The position numbers were made by a program, and so were the translations under genes. A stretch of 64,000 bases of DNA, from positions 18,099,029-18,163,028 of the forward strand of contig OX467083.1 of NCBI GenBank assembly GCA_950106755.1, written 5' to 3'. This document shows, one piece after another, positions 1 through 12,443 of the stretch. Each line of letters begins with the position of its first letter. Position 1 is the first letter of the stretch. The DNA is from Climacium dendroides (Eukaryota; Streptophyta; Bryopsida; Hypnales; Climaciaceae). The notes beneath the pieces were generated by a model, which was given only the letters and a program-made list of their open reading frames with translations, was not told where the DNA came from and did no database searches.

Positions 1-494
1 AGTTCAAAAAAATATAAAACAACTTGGGTTAGATGCTAATTTTACTTTTCTCTTAAAAATTATTTACTAAAATTATTTCAAGAAGCCTCATGTCTCCAAA
101 ATGCAGTTTCAGCTCTTAAATGGGCAATTTATGGATCTCATACCATAGGTGCAATTCTTACATGACTTATATTTTCTTTAGTTGTCTTGAAGGATGCATT
201 CCCCTACAGTAGAGGTCACCCTCAATGAAAAATAATCAAAATTTCAAAGTTTGAATAATTTTGAAAATTAACAAGTCACCTTGCCATATCTAATGAAAAT
301 TAATTGTAGAGAAAGTCCAAATATTGGAAAAGATATCAATACAATTATATGCCATTACATGTTCACTAGACAATGGATGGAGAGGTCATTTCTATAATGA
401 AATCTATAGTCCATCATAAATCCTCAAAGGCTATGGGACAATTTGAAGATAAGAGCTTAACTGCTCATTGTCAAAATTCAAGAATTGTATTTAA

Positions 495-725
495 CCCTTT
501 ACGTACTAAGAATTCACTATTTCAAGTAGTGGACTTTGAGGAGGTGTTTTGTAGAAAGCATAATCTAAATGGGAAATTTTATTATATAATTATCTTGAGT
601 GAAGAACATTACATTCATTGGTTTAAATAAATAATTATTTAAATAAATAAAAATCCCCATATAAAACCTCTAAAGTTGCTGAAAAAAACATAAGACCCAA
701 TTTGGGCTTCTTAGACACTAAAGGG
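495..725. mobile_element. TTAA-flanked miniature element (CCCTTTA ends), 231 bp
   Basis: The element is bounded by TTAA at 491-494 and 726-729. Its left end reads CCCTTTACGTACTAAG and its right end, on the opposite strand, CCCTTTAGTGTCTAAG. They agree at most positions over about 20 bases. It has no coding capacity. The sequence before it (about 418-490) resembles one arm of the fold-back repeat at 39590-40095, and so does the sequence after it. This suggests insertion into an older repeat. TTAA target duplication with CCC-starting ends is the piggyBac arrangement; assignment to that superfamily is inference. Confidence 0.5.
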
Positions 726-1118
726 TTAATGCTCGATTTAATGTAATACTTTAGACCTCACTTTGGTATAGTAGAATAATTTTTTTTAATAAACTTTGAC
801 TATTAAAAGTTAGTATATGAAGTATAATTTCATCTCCAAAAATCCATTTGAAATTTTGAGCCTCCAATCAAAAGTTAGTGACAAATTTTAGAGAGGGGTT
901 GTAGAAGAACATTTTCTTTGAAATTTTCAAACATCTTCTCTAAATTTTGTTCACAACTTCTTTGGGAAGAATCAAAATAACAAGTGGATTTTTGGAGATG
1001 AAATTTTGCTTTATATACCAACTTTTCTCAATACAAAATTTCTTGAAAAAAATTATTTTACTATGCCAAAATCAGGTCTAGAATTTTACATTGAACACAA
1101 TTTATGCATTTGACTTAA

Positions 1119-2062
1119 CCCCTAAAGGATTTTGACTATGTTTTCACCAAAAATGTTCCAAAATTGCCATCTCTAGTACAAGTACCAAATCTTTGAAAAA
1201 AAAGTTTTTGGACACATCTAACCATAAGATCTTATGTTACTTTAGTTTGAGAAAATGTAGAAATTTTTTTTAAAATTTTCACTGTGTAGATTGCAAGATA
1301 TTAGCATTTGAAGTAACAAAAATCTTTTTTTTATCCTTGCAAAAAATCAGGTAGCTACACTTCACAAGGTCAAATTATTATGAAAAAATGTCCAAAATGG
1401 TGGTTATTCTTCAGATTTGTTCTTCAAGTCAAGTTGGCTACATGCTTGAAAATTTTCAGACTATTTGGAATTGTACAACATATAGGAAAAAAATAGAAAG
1501 TAGAAAGAAGTAGAGAATGATTTAAAATACTAAATTGTTAACAATTTATTTATGGAATTGAAAAATGCCAATTTCAAGGGTTGTAATGTTACAATAAACA
1601 ATCTACATCCTATGATTTTGTTTTTGTTCTCAAAATATTGAAAATTGAGTTAAATGAAGGACTTCAAAGTTTATTTTAGAGTAGAGATTCCATAATTACC
1701 TGCAAACTATCCACAACTAAAACTCCTCATAACTTTCATCTCATTAATCAAAATGAAATGATTCAAAGGTTTTAATGTATAAATAAATCTACAGAATCAA
1801 TTTCAATTTCAATTTTTTTTTTAAAGTGATTATTATAGAAGTTTTTTTACTACCTAGCCTACCTACCAAATGTTGAAAATTACATATCATACAATAACTT
1901 TTTAACCATGTAGTTAAAAGTTATGAAAATTGTTGGGCCTTAAAGCTACTCCTTGGGAAAATGTTGTGTGAAAATTTTAGTAAAAAATAGTAAGAGTTTC
2001 GTTCGTAGTGAGCTGCCCAAAATTGCTATATTGCCAAAAAATGTTGTTTGGTCCTTTAGGGG
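1119..2062. mobile_element. TTAA-flanked element with perfect 11-bp ends (CCCCTAAAGGA), 944 bp
   Basis: TTAA at 1115-1118 is followed by CCCCTAAAGGA, and the exact reverse complement of those 11 bases precedes TTAA at 2063-2066. No open frame of useful length lies between the ends, so this is a non-autonomous or decayed element. The interior has degenerate, similar blocks like those in the element at 62561-63533, suggesting a common origin. The same end sequence CCCCTAAAGGACCAA recurs on the minus strand near 53500-53516. Confidence 0.6.
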
Positions 2063-2863
2063 TTAATTGGGTATGAGCGCTTGAGCTTCTATTGATCCTA
2101 ATAAATATATATTCCACCTAGATTGTTATACCACCCCACTTATATAAACAAATTGTTTGTACATCTTTATTCATTTTCTTCAAAAGTGACATTCAAGTCT
2201 ATGAGAGGGAGGTTCTAAATAATTACTATATTTTTTATTTTACAAGGTCAACCTTGCTAGTATTTGCCTTCAACAGCTAGTACTTAGACTCAAGCAAGGT
2301 AAAAACAATAGTTGTCAACTACATCCAATACCCAACCTGTAGGGTGTGCTATTTCCAATCTTAGGTTAGAACTCAAGCTTAGAATGGTTATTTGTTGTCT
2401 TTTTTAAGGTTGGGACTAATAATTTCATGACACATGTCTCAAAGCAATGAGCAAGAAAGTAGTTCTTCAATGATCAGAATTAGAATACTCTAAACATTGA
2501 CTATGGGTCAACAATATTTTTTGGCTCTTGAAATTCACAATAACTTCAATTTGAGGAATATTATCCTAAAAAATTAAGCATCCCCATAATTCCTATCTTC
2601 ATACATGGGAAAATTTTCCACCACCTCATATTCCTGACCATTTGCTCCAAAATTGCTTAAATGGTCCACTATTGGTGCTTCTATCTTATGTAAGAAAGAT
2701 TGCTTGCAATCTTCATTTCTAGAATAAATAAGGACCTTTTAACAACCACATACCTCATGGTTGTCTAGAGAGTAATGATGATAAAATTGCATCTATCTCC
2801 ATGCTACATCACAAGCCACATAGGTTGGATGGATAACATAGAACAGAGGTGAAAATGTGATGT

Positions 2864-3113
2864 AAGGTAGCTGCACCTTACTCCGTCTCTTGACCCAATC
2901 TTGTACAAATGAAGTCCCTACATTCAACTAGGGACTTCATTCGCACGGAATTGGATCAGAGGATGGAATAAGGTGCGGTGAGAATGTGCTCTAAGGTAGC
3001 TGCACCTTACTCTATCTCTTGACCCAATATTGTACAAATGAAGTCCCTACATTCAATTAGGACTTCATTCGCACATGATTGGATCAGAGGATGGAATAAG
3101 GTGCAGCTACTTT
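2864..3113. repeat. Tandem pair of ~129-bp hairpin units with AAGGTAGCTGCACC ends
   Basis: Two successive units start at 2864 and 2993 (period 129). Each begins AAGGTAGCTGCACCTTACT. Each ends with a sequence close to its reverse complement (GGAATAAGGTGC...), and has a central inverted pair built on AATGAAGTCCCTA and TAGGGACTTCATT. Each unit could therefore fold into a long hairpin. The unit looks like a small TIR element that became duplicated in tandem. It carries no coding sequence. Confidence 0.6.
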
Positions 3114-3334
3114 AAATCCTACAACTAATACTTCATCCTAAGAACCTTGCTGAGGCCAAGTGGAAACATACCATTTATAAAGGTGTTACGAGGTCATGGA
3201 ATGACTAGATACCTATAGGGATCTTGTCGCAATGCCAAATTGTTGATTACATTTTTAGCAACAAAACAACAAAATATCTTTTTATTAAAGTGTAGACTAA
3301 CTTAAACATCTTTTGTAAGCACATTAGATGCTTG

Positions 3335-3651
3335 CACTATAACAAAATATGGTAAAAAAAACTGCACTCAAATTCGAGTGTGGTTCTTTTGACCATGTTT
3401 CTATATAGGCCTACTACGCACGTATGCGATTTCTGACTGCAATTTTTAGAAATTCGAGATATGTAATACACCATTGGAAAGGTATTGAGAAGATCTTTTC
3501 AATGATATATTACACACCCTAAAATTCTAAAAATTGCAATCAGAAATTGCAAAAGAAGCTAATGGCCTACTACGTGCATACACACAAAAACAAGGTAAAA
3601 ATAACCACACTTAATTTTGAGTGCATTTTTTTACCATATTTTGTTATAGTG
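3335..3651. mobile_element. CACTA-type miniature element, 317 bp, TSD TTG
   Basis: The element starts CACTATAACAAAATATGGTA and ends with the reverse complement TACCATATTTTGTTATAGTG. It is flanked on both sides by the 3-bp direct repeat TTG. CACTA ends and a 3-bp target duplication define the CACTA (CMC/EnSpm) superfamily. It contains no transposase and must depend on one elsewhere. The subterminal sequence shows further inverted similarity. Confidence 0.75.
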
Positions 3652-4497
3652 TTGTTTGATCTCAATCCTTGCAAATGTTCATACAATGTGCAAGCCTAGA
3701 AACAAAATGGCATGAAAACCCTAAAATTATGATGTGGTAATGGAAGTAGATCCAATGTATCAAACAATTAAATACCAACAAGGATGCACCAAGGCTGTTG
3801 AACTCAACAACCTCACCAGTGATCCCACAACTAGATTATGGAATTTAGTGCAATATGCTACCTTTAAGACAAACAGGCATCAACTTGAGAGAGTAGTATT
3901 AAAAAAAAGAAAAAAAGAAATTTTTTTGCAAGTTGTAAAGTATTATTGGGAATACTATAACACAAAATGGACTAAGTAGATGCTAAGTTCAATGCGGAGG
4001 AAGTTGCAAATTGGCTATCAAATTCTATTGTTTGGTACAATCATAGCTAAAATCTATTTATTTTTCCAAGGATTGTCTCCCATGTACATTTAGCTACTTG
4101 AAATTTTTTAAGTAGCAATGGAGTGCATTTTAGCCAGTTCTGTCAATGCTGAACCTCACTCAAAAATGTTTTTTGGACATGAATGATGTGCATGAGTTCC
4201 TCATGAACAAGGTGACAGAAGAAAAAGCCTTGGTCCGTCCTTGGTCCTCCTTCCTTTCATTGGAAGGTGATATTAGTTGTCTATCAGGTACTGCTAACCC
4301 AATATCTGCTCTCTGGTGCTTTTCTTATTCCTAATTCCAGGGTGGGTTCCTTGAAGACATTCAAATTGTTGTGATCAATTGATTGAAACGGCAGACAGAA
4401 TCAAAGCGCAGCCACCTGTACTAGCTGTGCTATATAATTAAATGCAAGAAACCTCATGGACCTTGCAGATTGAACTGAGGCAGATAACTTAACCCAT

Positions 4498-4778
4498 AAG
4501 GTAGGTACACCCCAAACTGCCACTTTTTTTTTTTTGCTACGGAGCCTATTTTCTATGATTACACTGGTCAAATTTTTATATGTTCTTGTTGGCAAGTAAA
4601 AGGAGGTTCCAACGCACCAGAGAACATGGCATTTGGATATTGTATGCAAAAGTTATTAACGAACAAAGTTTGGTTCTAAAAGCGTTTCTTCCACATAGAT
4701 ACAAAATTAATTTTGGAGATGTACATATAGTATAGATGGTGGTTTAAGGTCGGTGGCACATTTGGGTGTACCTACCTT
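4498..4778. mobile_element. AAGGTA-ended TIR element, family A (281 bp)
   Basis: The left end reads AAGGTAGGTACACCCC and the right end, on the opposite strand, AAGGTAGGTACACCCAAA. The interior shares recognisable blocks with copies at 50466-51300 and 58912-59334, such as GTTGGCAAGTGAAAG, TGTATGCAAAAGTTA and a GATGGTGGTTTA block near the right end. A partial left end lies at about 5039-5155. The element has no coding capacity and its superfamily is unknown. Confidence 0.55.
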
Positions 4779-4808
4779 AAATGACGTTGAGAATGTTTTC
4801 TGGCCGAT

Positions 4809-5000
4809 GAATCTCTCCATACAGAATAGAAGTGCAACTATTCCTCCTCCAAGTTTTGTATGAAAAAGGGAAGGTCTTCTACAATAATTTGACATTCAAT
4901 GAGTGCTTTTGTATTTTTTAAAGCCAAGAATTCACACAATAAAACAATAGATGGTTTCTATAGTCACTAGCTCATCATTCAAGGATCAACATGGTGAAGA
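4809..5000 (-). repeat. Interspersed ~200-bp repeat (GAATAGTTGCA family), minus copy
   Basis: On the minus strand this resembles repeats at 24119-24300, 33830-34020 (minus), 35175-35350 and 58027-58200. Shared landmarks in order are a TGGAAATCA..TTTGGGTACC region, GTGTGAATT, AAAAGCACTC, TGTAGAAGACCT and ATGAATAGTTGCA. The copy at 35175 keeps flanking TTAA sites, so the family is probably one of the TTAA-type miniature elements. This copy has lost clean ends. Confidence 0.45.
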
Positions 5001-6756
5001 AAATAATTAGTCACATCTTCCATAAGAATGTAGTTAAAAGGTAAGGTGGGTACCTCCTAAACCACCACCAATTGTTACTGTGCCCTTAATTAGTATTAAT
5101 ACACTGTTCAAATTTTCATATTTCCTTATTATGGGAGGCAATCCATTCCATATCACACGTACACACCATTTTGGCAATGTAGACCACTTTCCTTTCATGC
5201 AGGAAGAAATGAACAGTGATAAATTCTAGCACAATTCCCAATGTAGTTGTGGCGTATTATGAGTGGCTACAAGACTCAATATTGCAACCAACCCTGAGTG
5301 GATTTTGCAACTAGCCCTTGATCAGAATTAGGAAGGTATATATGACCAACATGGGTCAAACCAAACCTGCAGCTAAAAAATTCACAGTAATTACGTTTTG
5401 AGAAATAAAAATCTGGAAAATCATGGAAACCTTCTAAACTCTATTTTTGCACACAAGAAAATTCTCTCACTGAAGAAACCCGTCCTGCAGATATGTGTAT
5501 CTGCAGATATGGGTTGCCTCCCTTAGTGAGGAACGAGTAGCTGTACTTCAAACCTGCAAACTTGTCTAACAATTCACCTAGTGACATCATGATCCAGTTG
5601 TTTTAAGAGTGCAGATTTCTCGTTTTTTCTGTACAGACTGCTGCAACCTCATCACCAATGTCCTGATCCAGAGTATTTTTTCAGGACACACAACTGGAAT
5701 CAAATTCAAGCACACAAGCCAGGGTTTACTTACTGAAATAAAGAGCTTTCAAATTGGTGGTTTCTTGTGTGTTAGTAGCTGCAGATTAATTTGTGTCATC
5801 TTTATTAATTGCACTGCTTGTGGCCTTTGCTTGCTCCAAGTCCGAGTTTGTGTGTCATCAGTATGTGGTGTTTGTTGTTTCTGGATTGATAGTTTTCAGT
5901 CTCTCGCATCTTTTTTGTTTCCTTCTTTTGAAGCAAATGAAAGTGATGCAAATGGATCCTTTCTCTCCCTGTCTCTCTCTCTTTTTAGGCGTAGATAGCA
6001 CTGAGCTGTCTCCAACAATTTGAGATCTATGCATTTGATGTGCTTGAATGGCCTCTGTATGTATGAAAGATTGGTATAAGAAAACAAGCTTCATAATTTT
6101 GTTGATTCGATCAGAGAAAAGAGATGAATCATCTGACTCAAAATTAGTGAGCTCTTGCTAACTGTGAAACGACGATTGACAGGCCGTTGTTACAGTGATC
6201 AATTTGCCAAAAAAAAGCATCCTAGCTCAAGATGAATCATTTATAGAATCATAGGCAGGCATTTTGAGTCATCTTTGAGTCATCTTTGGTGTTTACTTTA
6301 CTTGCAGGGTTCACAGAATGATGCCTTGATGAACCCCAAAATTGACATGAGAAACTGAGCTGTGGTTGAGTTGATCATTTAGTGAGAATTGGATTTGGAA
6401 TTCAGATTTAGTAGACATATGCAATTTGAGATAGTACTCAGTGTTGAAAAATGAGAGGGTACATGAAAAACTTTTGAAGTTTACTTTATTCTAAAATTAG
6501 AGTATATATATTTAGATGTGTGGGTCTAAATTTAGAATTAGAGCTTCAAGCAACGAGTATTTATATATCAGAAAAAGAAGAAGGTTGAGTATTAACTATA
6601 AAAAAAAAGTCTTGATTGTGATGCACTTCAAATCATTGATTTTGTCAAATATCATACATTTATATCATCTTGGCTTGTAGAAGTGATCCTTGTTTTCAAG
6701 GTAGTATTGAGGTGATATGATTATTGATGATTGTTTCTTAAGGTAGTAAGTACACT

Positions 6757-8979
6757 ATGTTTCAAGACTTGGAGTCATGTTCATCAACAAAGAGAGATTC
6801 ATTAATAGCTCAATTATGGAAGAGTTTTTTAGGGAGTGAGTTTGTTCTTGTCAAGCCAACCCAAAAGTATATATGGCCAATAGGTATTCTCTTTGGAATA
6901 GGAATTTTTTATATTTTGTTAATTAGCACATTTAATCCATATTACTTGATAAATCAAACTCAAAAGATTTCAATTTTATTTCAAAGTCCAACCCTAGGAC
7001 CTTTAAATTGTGCATTTTTAGATAATAATAATGCAATATGGATGACAAATGTTAGTACCCAACTTCAACTTAGTGGGACTATTGATGGCAATGCAATTGC
7101 AACAACTCCTAGTCCTCCACAACCCAAAGAGGATATCTTGCAATATCAAAACATGTTGCTTACGTGGCACCACTTGAGTGATGAAAAACTTCGACAAAAT
7201 GCAACAAGAGTAGGAAGAAATCCTAGTGGTGGACAAAAAATTGCATATATGTTCATTGTCAAGAATACCATGCCTTTTGCTCCGTTGTGGGAACGATACT
7301 TCCATGGTCATGAAGACCAATACTCAATCTACATTCATGCTCATCCTGACTATAAACCATTGTTCAATACAACATCACCTTTCTTTCGTCGATTTGTTCC
7401 GAGCAAGGTATGCACTTTTCATTACTTGAAATTTTTATTTTACTGCATAAAGTTAACCAAGATAGATGAACTCAGATGGTTGAGGTGATGTTCACCACAT
7501 AATAAATTAATTTGTTTGATTCCAATTGAACGATTTCAAATTGGGTCTTGAATTTTAAATCCCATTTGTTTAGAAATTCAATTGAATCCTGAAGAGTTTT
7601 AAATACTTGAATATTCAACAATCTAGTAAACACACAATATCATGAACTTGGCCAAAGCTAGCTAGCTACAACCACATACAACCATCACTCAAATTGATAG
7701 ATTTTAACTACATCAAAAATCTATCCAAAAATTTCAGCTAAAATCTTAAACACCTACTATACATAGAGATATCTGAATTAGTGCATTCCAATTTATAGTA
7801 GTTTGAATGTTTGATGTAAAGAGCGTTTATAATTCTTGCTTCTAACATCTATAATTAGTTGAATTTTGAGGACTTTGATTCACATTTGACATGATTAGAA
7901 TCAAAATTCTTCTACATGAAAATTAAGTACTTCAATGAAAACTAATCCTCATATTGATTTATACAACAAAATTTCAAAAAGTTATTACCTTTCTAAACAT
8001 AACTGAAGATCTACACCAACCTTAGTTTTAAGAGATCTATGCACCAATCAAAACATGGTTAGCATAGACCAAGGAACTTGCCAAGCAAAGTACACATTAG
8101 AAAGGAAACCTAACCAATTAGACTACAATTGTCCATAGATCTCATTAATATGGTCATTTCTTTTGTCTACGTAGGCCATATTTCCACTTAGTGTTGCACA
8201 TGAACTGAATGCCCAAATCTTAGCACTTTGAACCAAATGTTGAAAAAAAATATGACATTAACTATTAACTCTCTTTTGCAATTATTCTCACACGTGAATA
8301 CCTCATAATTAAACAGGTAGCACAATGGGGGAGAGTTTCTCTCCAAGAAGCCGAGAATCGTCTGTTATTCAACGCCCTTCTCGATAGCGGCAACAGTTGG
8401 TTTCTCCTTTTGTCGGAGTCCTGCATCCCGGTGGACAACTTCCCCAACACATACAAGCACATCACGGAATCGAGACACAGCTTCGTCATGTCATTCCAGG
8501 AATCGAAGGTGCTGCAACGGACTCGCCTCAATCGCGGGAGACACTGGGAAATGGCGCCCGAAATTGTGGTGGACACCTTCCGAAAGGGCAGTCAGTGGTT
8601 CCAAATCAACCGGGATCTCGCCCTTGTGGTGGCCAACGACGCCATTTACTACAAGAAGTTCGTAAACTCGTTTTGCCAACCTCGCCCTGTCTGCTACATT
8701 GACGAACATTACCTGCCCACACTGTTCTTTGCTGAACGCCCTCGGGCTATTGCGTTTCGAACGTTAACGTTTTTTCAATTTCATAAGAATTCTGCACATC
8801 CCAGTAAGTGGGACAAGGACGATACGAATGCTGAACTCATAGCGAGGATTAGAGGAGCCTACACTTGTTGGTATAACGGCCAACCCAGCAACAGGTGCCA
8901 CTTTTTTGCTAGAAAGTTTGATCCTAGTGCTTTGCCTAATCTGCTCGAACTAGCTCGTGATGTAATGGGGATACTGTAA
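6757..8979 (+). CDS. GT14 family (core-2/I-branching type) glycosyltransferase, two exons
   Basis: Exon 1 is 6757-7407 and exon 2 is 8317-8979. The 909-bp intron starts GTATGC and ends AACAG, in phase 0, and the joined product is 437 aa. Residues 1-39 are cytosolic, 40-59 form one hydrophobic segment, and the rest is lumenal, a type II Golgi layout. The catalytic domain starts near residue 160 with KIAYMFIVKN, followed by IYIHAHPDYK and FVPSK. Exon 2 continues VAQWGRVSLQEAENRLLFNALLD, then LLSESCIPV, RKGSQWFQINR and CYIDEHYLPT, the usual conserved blocks of plant GT14 (BC10-like) proteins. The family transfers sugars to cell-wall or arabinogalactan glycans; the exact acceptor cannot be read here. 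The start is the first ATG in the open frame. Exon 1 is AT-rich and exon 2 clearly GC-richer. Family assignment is secure, donor and acceptor unknown. Confidence 0.9.
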
Positions 8980-10712
8980 TATTGAAGACAAGAATTGCCG
9001 GTTTCTTGTGCTTAGTTTACTTGAATTTGGAGTTCGATCATTTACAGATTTACTGTTTGAATCCACAAGGAGACGGAGAGATCAAACTATTGATGGTTTG
9101 AAAACGTAGAAATTTATGGTACTCCATGAAAATGAGACTATTATTGAAAACAATAATAGTATACTAGTTAGGGCTTTCATTCACAAGAATGGATTTCTTA
9201 TGTTTTTATTATTATTGTGACATGTTGTAATAAGAGTAGTGGCATATATTCTAAGATTGTTGATTAGGGTTTCCAAAACTTTTAAACAATGAGGATTATA
9301 CATACATTTGTACTAACTTACAGATTATTTGAAAAGAATCTGGGGTCTCTCGTGGTGCCCAAGAGCACTTTTGTAGCACTTCTGAGTACACCATGAGGAC
9401 TTCCTTTTGATTGATCCTATTTATTTTATTCCATACAGTCAAGTTGTAGATTCATGCCATGCAAATGAAGTCACAAATTTGGTGATGTTAACTTGACCCT
9501 TTTTTTTGGGTCTGAATTGCAAATTATTGGTTATTAATTAAACCAGCAAATTGTCATCCTTTAGGAGTTTTAACATATATGGGAACTTGGGGAGGTCAGA
9601 TTTCACTGCAACAGGAAGTAGCAGGTGCAGCACATCATCAATTATTTTGCAGTGGTTTTTTTAGCGGTTTCAAAATTTGCTAAAAAATATCATGGTCTAC
9701 TGCAATCCATTGCAAAAGTACTGCAAACTTATGGCAAAAGTGCTGCAAACTTATTGCAAAAGTTGTAGGCAGGAAACCAATACATATTTATGCTAAGATT
9801 GTTGCAAAACTAATGCAATCTCAAATAGTTGAGTTGAGAACACATTGAACAACTTAGTACAAAACCATTTAAAAATTGTTAATAGTTTTCTGGCAGTCAT
9901 TGCAAAACCACTGCAAAAAACTATTGCAATCTTAGCCTTCTGTAAGCTTACTTATGTTTCAACTTCTGTTCCCAAGCTCTTCCTCCATTCCTGCTTGGTG
10001 TTTGCTCTGAAGTACGGCACATAAATTTTCCTTAAGTTCCGTCGCTTTGCACCATCTGCCAGTACTGAATCATTGGTACAGAATCCAGAAACCATTAACT
10101 TTGTGCGCTCCAGGGTGCACTCAAAATGAAAACATACCTTGGATCTACAACTGCTTATTAGCCCCAGCCATCAATCAACACAAATTAATGAACTATAGCA
10201 AAAAACGTAACTTGTCCAAATTTTCGTAAGACCCACAGACTGCTACTTTCAGAAGACTGACCACATGCAACCCAAGTGCAAACAAGGGGGTGTGAAACAT
10301 CTGAAATCCAACACTTCCGATGTCAACAGACCCAAACTGGTACAACCCCACTCCAATTCAGCGCATCACAAAAAGGTCAACCACGGAAGAGAACACATTC
10401 AAAGATTTCAATGGAGAATATACTGAAGACAATCCCATTCTTGGCATTCACTCCATTGCAAAGAGACGCCACATATCTATCAAACACAGCTCAATCTCGA
10501 AACGCATCCCGATTTTCCAGGTATCTTGACGACGCAATCAAACATCCATACCCTACAGGTATGATTATATTCAATCTGCAAAAGAGGAGTCGATCCAAGA
10601 TGAAATGAAATTGTTACGTCGTCTTGGTACTAGAGTAAATTGCAGATACATGCATACAACGTCGTTTTATTACTCATGCTGCTGTTCACTGAAAACGCAG
10701 CGATTGATTAAG

Positions 10713-11005
10713 TCCAGTACACTAAAATTGGTAAATAGTGTTGGCTACACTAATTGTCAGCAATAACACTAATTGTGATTTGCAAGGTTAGAGAACATTA
10801 TTTACCCATTCTAACACTATTTTAGCTCTATAGTAAAATTTGGTCATTTCAACATTTCTATGAGAGTGCATTTAGTATTAGATGGGAACAAAATATAGAA
10901 TAAACACTATTTACACATAAGTTGGAAAATAGTGTTGGAGATAAAAAAAATAGGGAACAACACTAATTACCACCTAACACTATTTATCAATTTTAGTGTA
11001 CTGGA
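10713..11005. mobile_element. TIR miniature element, 293 bp (TCCAGTACACTAAAATTG ends)
   Basis: The left end TCCAGTACACTAAAATTG continues as a 30-bp inverted match to the right end with a single mismatch. Inside, AACACTA/TAGTGTT motifs recur several times in both orientations, a typical subterminal repeat pattern. A CACTA string sits seven bases inside each end, but the three bases outside it are themselves inverted rather than directly repeated. I therefore do not place the element in the CACTA superfamily, and no clear target duplication is visible. Confidence 0.6.
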
Positions 11006-11511
11006 GATTGAAACATTTGGAACTTCTTCAGATCGATAGCTTTGGACTGTTATAATTTTCCCTACCCTTCAAATGACGTTAGTGATGGGTACATATGGCT
11101 CCCTGTATGAGCTAAACTAAACCTACCATTTATCACGCACATCCAAAAACCAGGACAATAACTGTTGCCATTTTTTGAACAGTAACCACACAATTCAAGT
11201 ACCAATTCAATTGTGATGGAAACAAAATTTTGTATCACCGTTCAATGACTACACACTGTATAGCAAAGAGTTGCAAGATAATTTGCAGCTTAATTTTTAA
11301 TAAATGTGACATTTAAAGTGCTCGTGTCTGTTTCCAAGCATGATTTGATTTGGGTGAATTGTGGCATAAGGAAACTGGTGTCACAAAGTAGGCCCCAAGC
11401 AAGTATGATACCAAGGAGCCAAGATTATCATCTCACTAAATTAGTATTTCTCTCTCTTTGCAAGGGTGGGACTTGGGATTTAGATCAAGGGACCTCTTGA
11501 ATTCTCAAAGT

Positions 11512-11797
11512 AAGGTAACTACACCTAAAATTGCACAAAAAAATAATTCAATATGGTTCCCATTAGTATACTAAATTTCTTTTGTGGGGTCTTGTTGGTG
11601 GTCAAAAGGGGATTCTAAATTCTTAAAATGCATTTCTTAGACATTGTATGAACTGATAAACTATGAATGTTCAAAGTGCTAAAAATAGGTGTTTCTAAAA
11701 TCAATCATAGACTCTTATGAATAGAGGGAGTACATTTAGATAAAAATCTTTAGTGGTCAATTTTAAAAAGCGGTTGAACTTAGATGTAGTTATTGTA
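11512..11797 (+). mobile_element. AAGGTA-ended TIR element, family B
   Basis: The copy begins AAGGTAACTACACCTAAAAT and follows, block by block, the reverse complement of the better-preserved copy at 42643-42936. Shared blocks include GTCAAAAGGGGATT, CAAAGTGCTAAAAATAGG and a GAATAG..GGAGTACATTT block. The right end is degraded near GATGTAGTTATTG. Related but shorter copies lie at about 25308-25485, 35740-36021 and 52545-52700. Confidence 0.5.
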
Positions 11798-12443
11798 GTG
11801 ATTGGTGGACTGAAGTAGGTAGTGGTCCAAATTGGATTTATACTTTTACCAAGGCCCATATGTATGTCATTCCTCATGGATAAGATAAATCCACTTAGAA
11901 TCCTACATAGACATAGTAGGTAATGTAATGTTGGTTTCAAAGAGTGTTTTTTTTGTTCACCACTTTGAAATAAGCCTAATAGAATTCTAGGAGACTATAA
12001 GTCCATGATGGACTAAAATCTTGCAACTATAGATTTTGTTGATATAGTTGACATTGTAGTTTACAATGTTGAATTTAATAATAGACAAATGTGGCTTGGC
12101 TATGGTCTCTCTTGGACTTCCACCAAGACCATGCAAAGTTTCATTACTATTTTTTTTCTTGGGCTTCTGCTTCCTATGGTCACATTTAAAAGTGGGATGG
12201 ATACCTTTGGCTTTGGCTTTTGATTCCTTGGTTTGGCCTTCAATTGGTGTAAATTGGCCTTCAGACCTTAATTTAAAAAGAACACTATAATTCATATGTA
12301 ATTTGATTGCATACAGTCATATCTTGTATCATTCCAAAAGAAAATTCAAATGCAATCTAAAATTTAATGAAAACTAGGGGCTAAAGAGAGGATGAATTTT
12401 AGGATAATTTTAGTACTATGGACAATCATTATATATTAATTAA

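Larger units (their letters stand above)
1..6756. other. AT-rich intergenic DNA with DNA-transposon relics; no gene recognised
   Basis: I found no reading frame with recognisable protein similarity here; the frames present are short and interrupted. The stretch holds several small elements listed separately: a TTAA-flanked element at 495-725, another at 1119-2062, a tandem hairpin pair at 2864-3113, a CACTA miniature at 3335-3651, an AAGGTA-ended element at 4498-4778 and an interspersed repeat at 4809-5000. The part from about 5400 to 6756 upstream of the glycosyltransferase gene probably contains its promoter and 5' UTR, but I cannot place a TATA box or start site. Confidence 0.6.

Noticed and set aside
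5609..6023. Overlapping frames of 129 and 76 codons, one with a signal-peptide-like stretch
   Set aside because: No start context or splice partner was found, and there are low-complexity CT runs at the end. Probably upstream or leader sequence of the glycosyltransferase gene.
9640..9940. Recurring TGCAAAA motif as a CRISPR-like or regulatory array
   Set aside because: Spacing is irregular and the units are not conserved; it looks like low-complexity AT-rich DNA.
10047..10608. Frames of 60-110 codons in a less AT-rich island
   Set aside because: No family resemblance, and the reverse strand is equally open. Could be a non-coding transcript, but nothing shows it.
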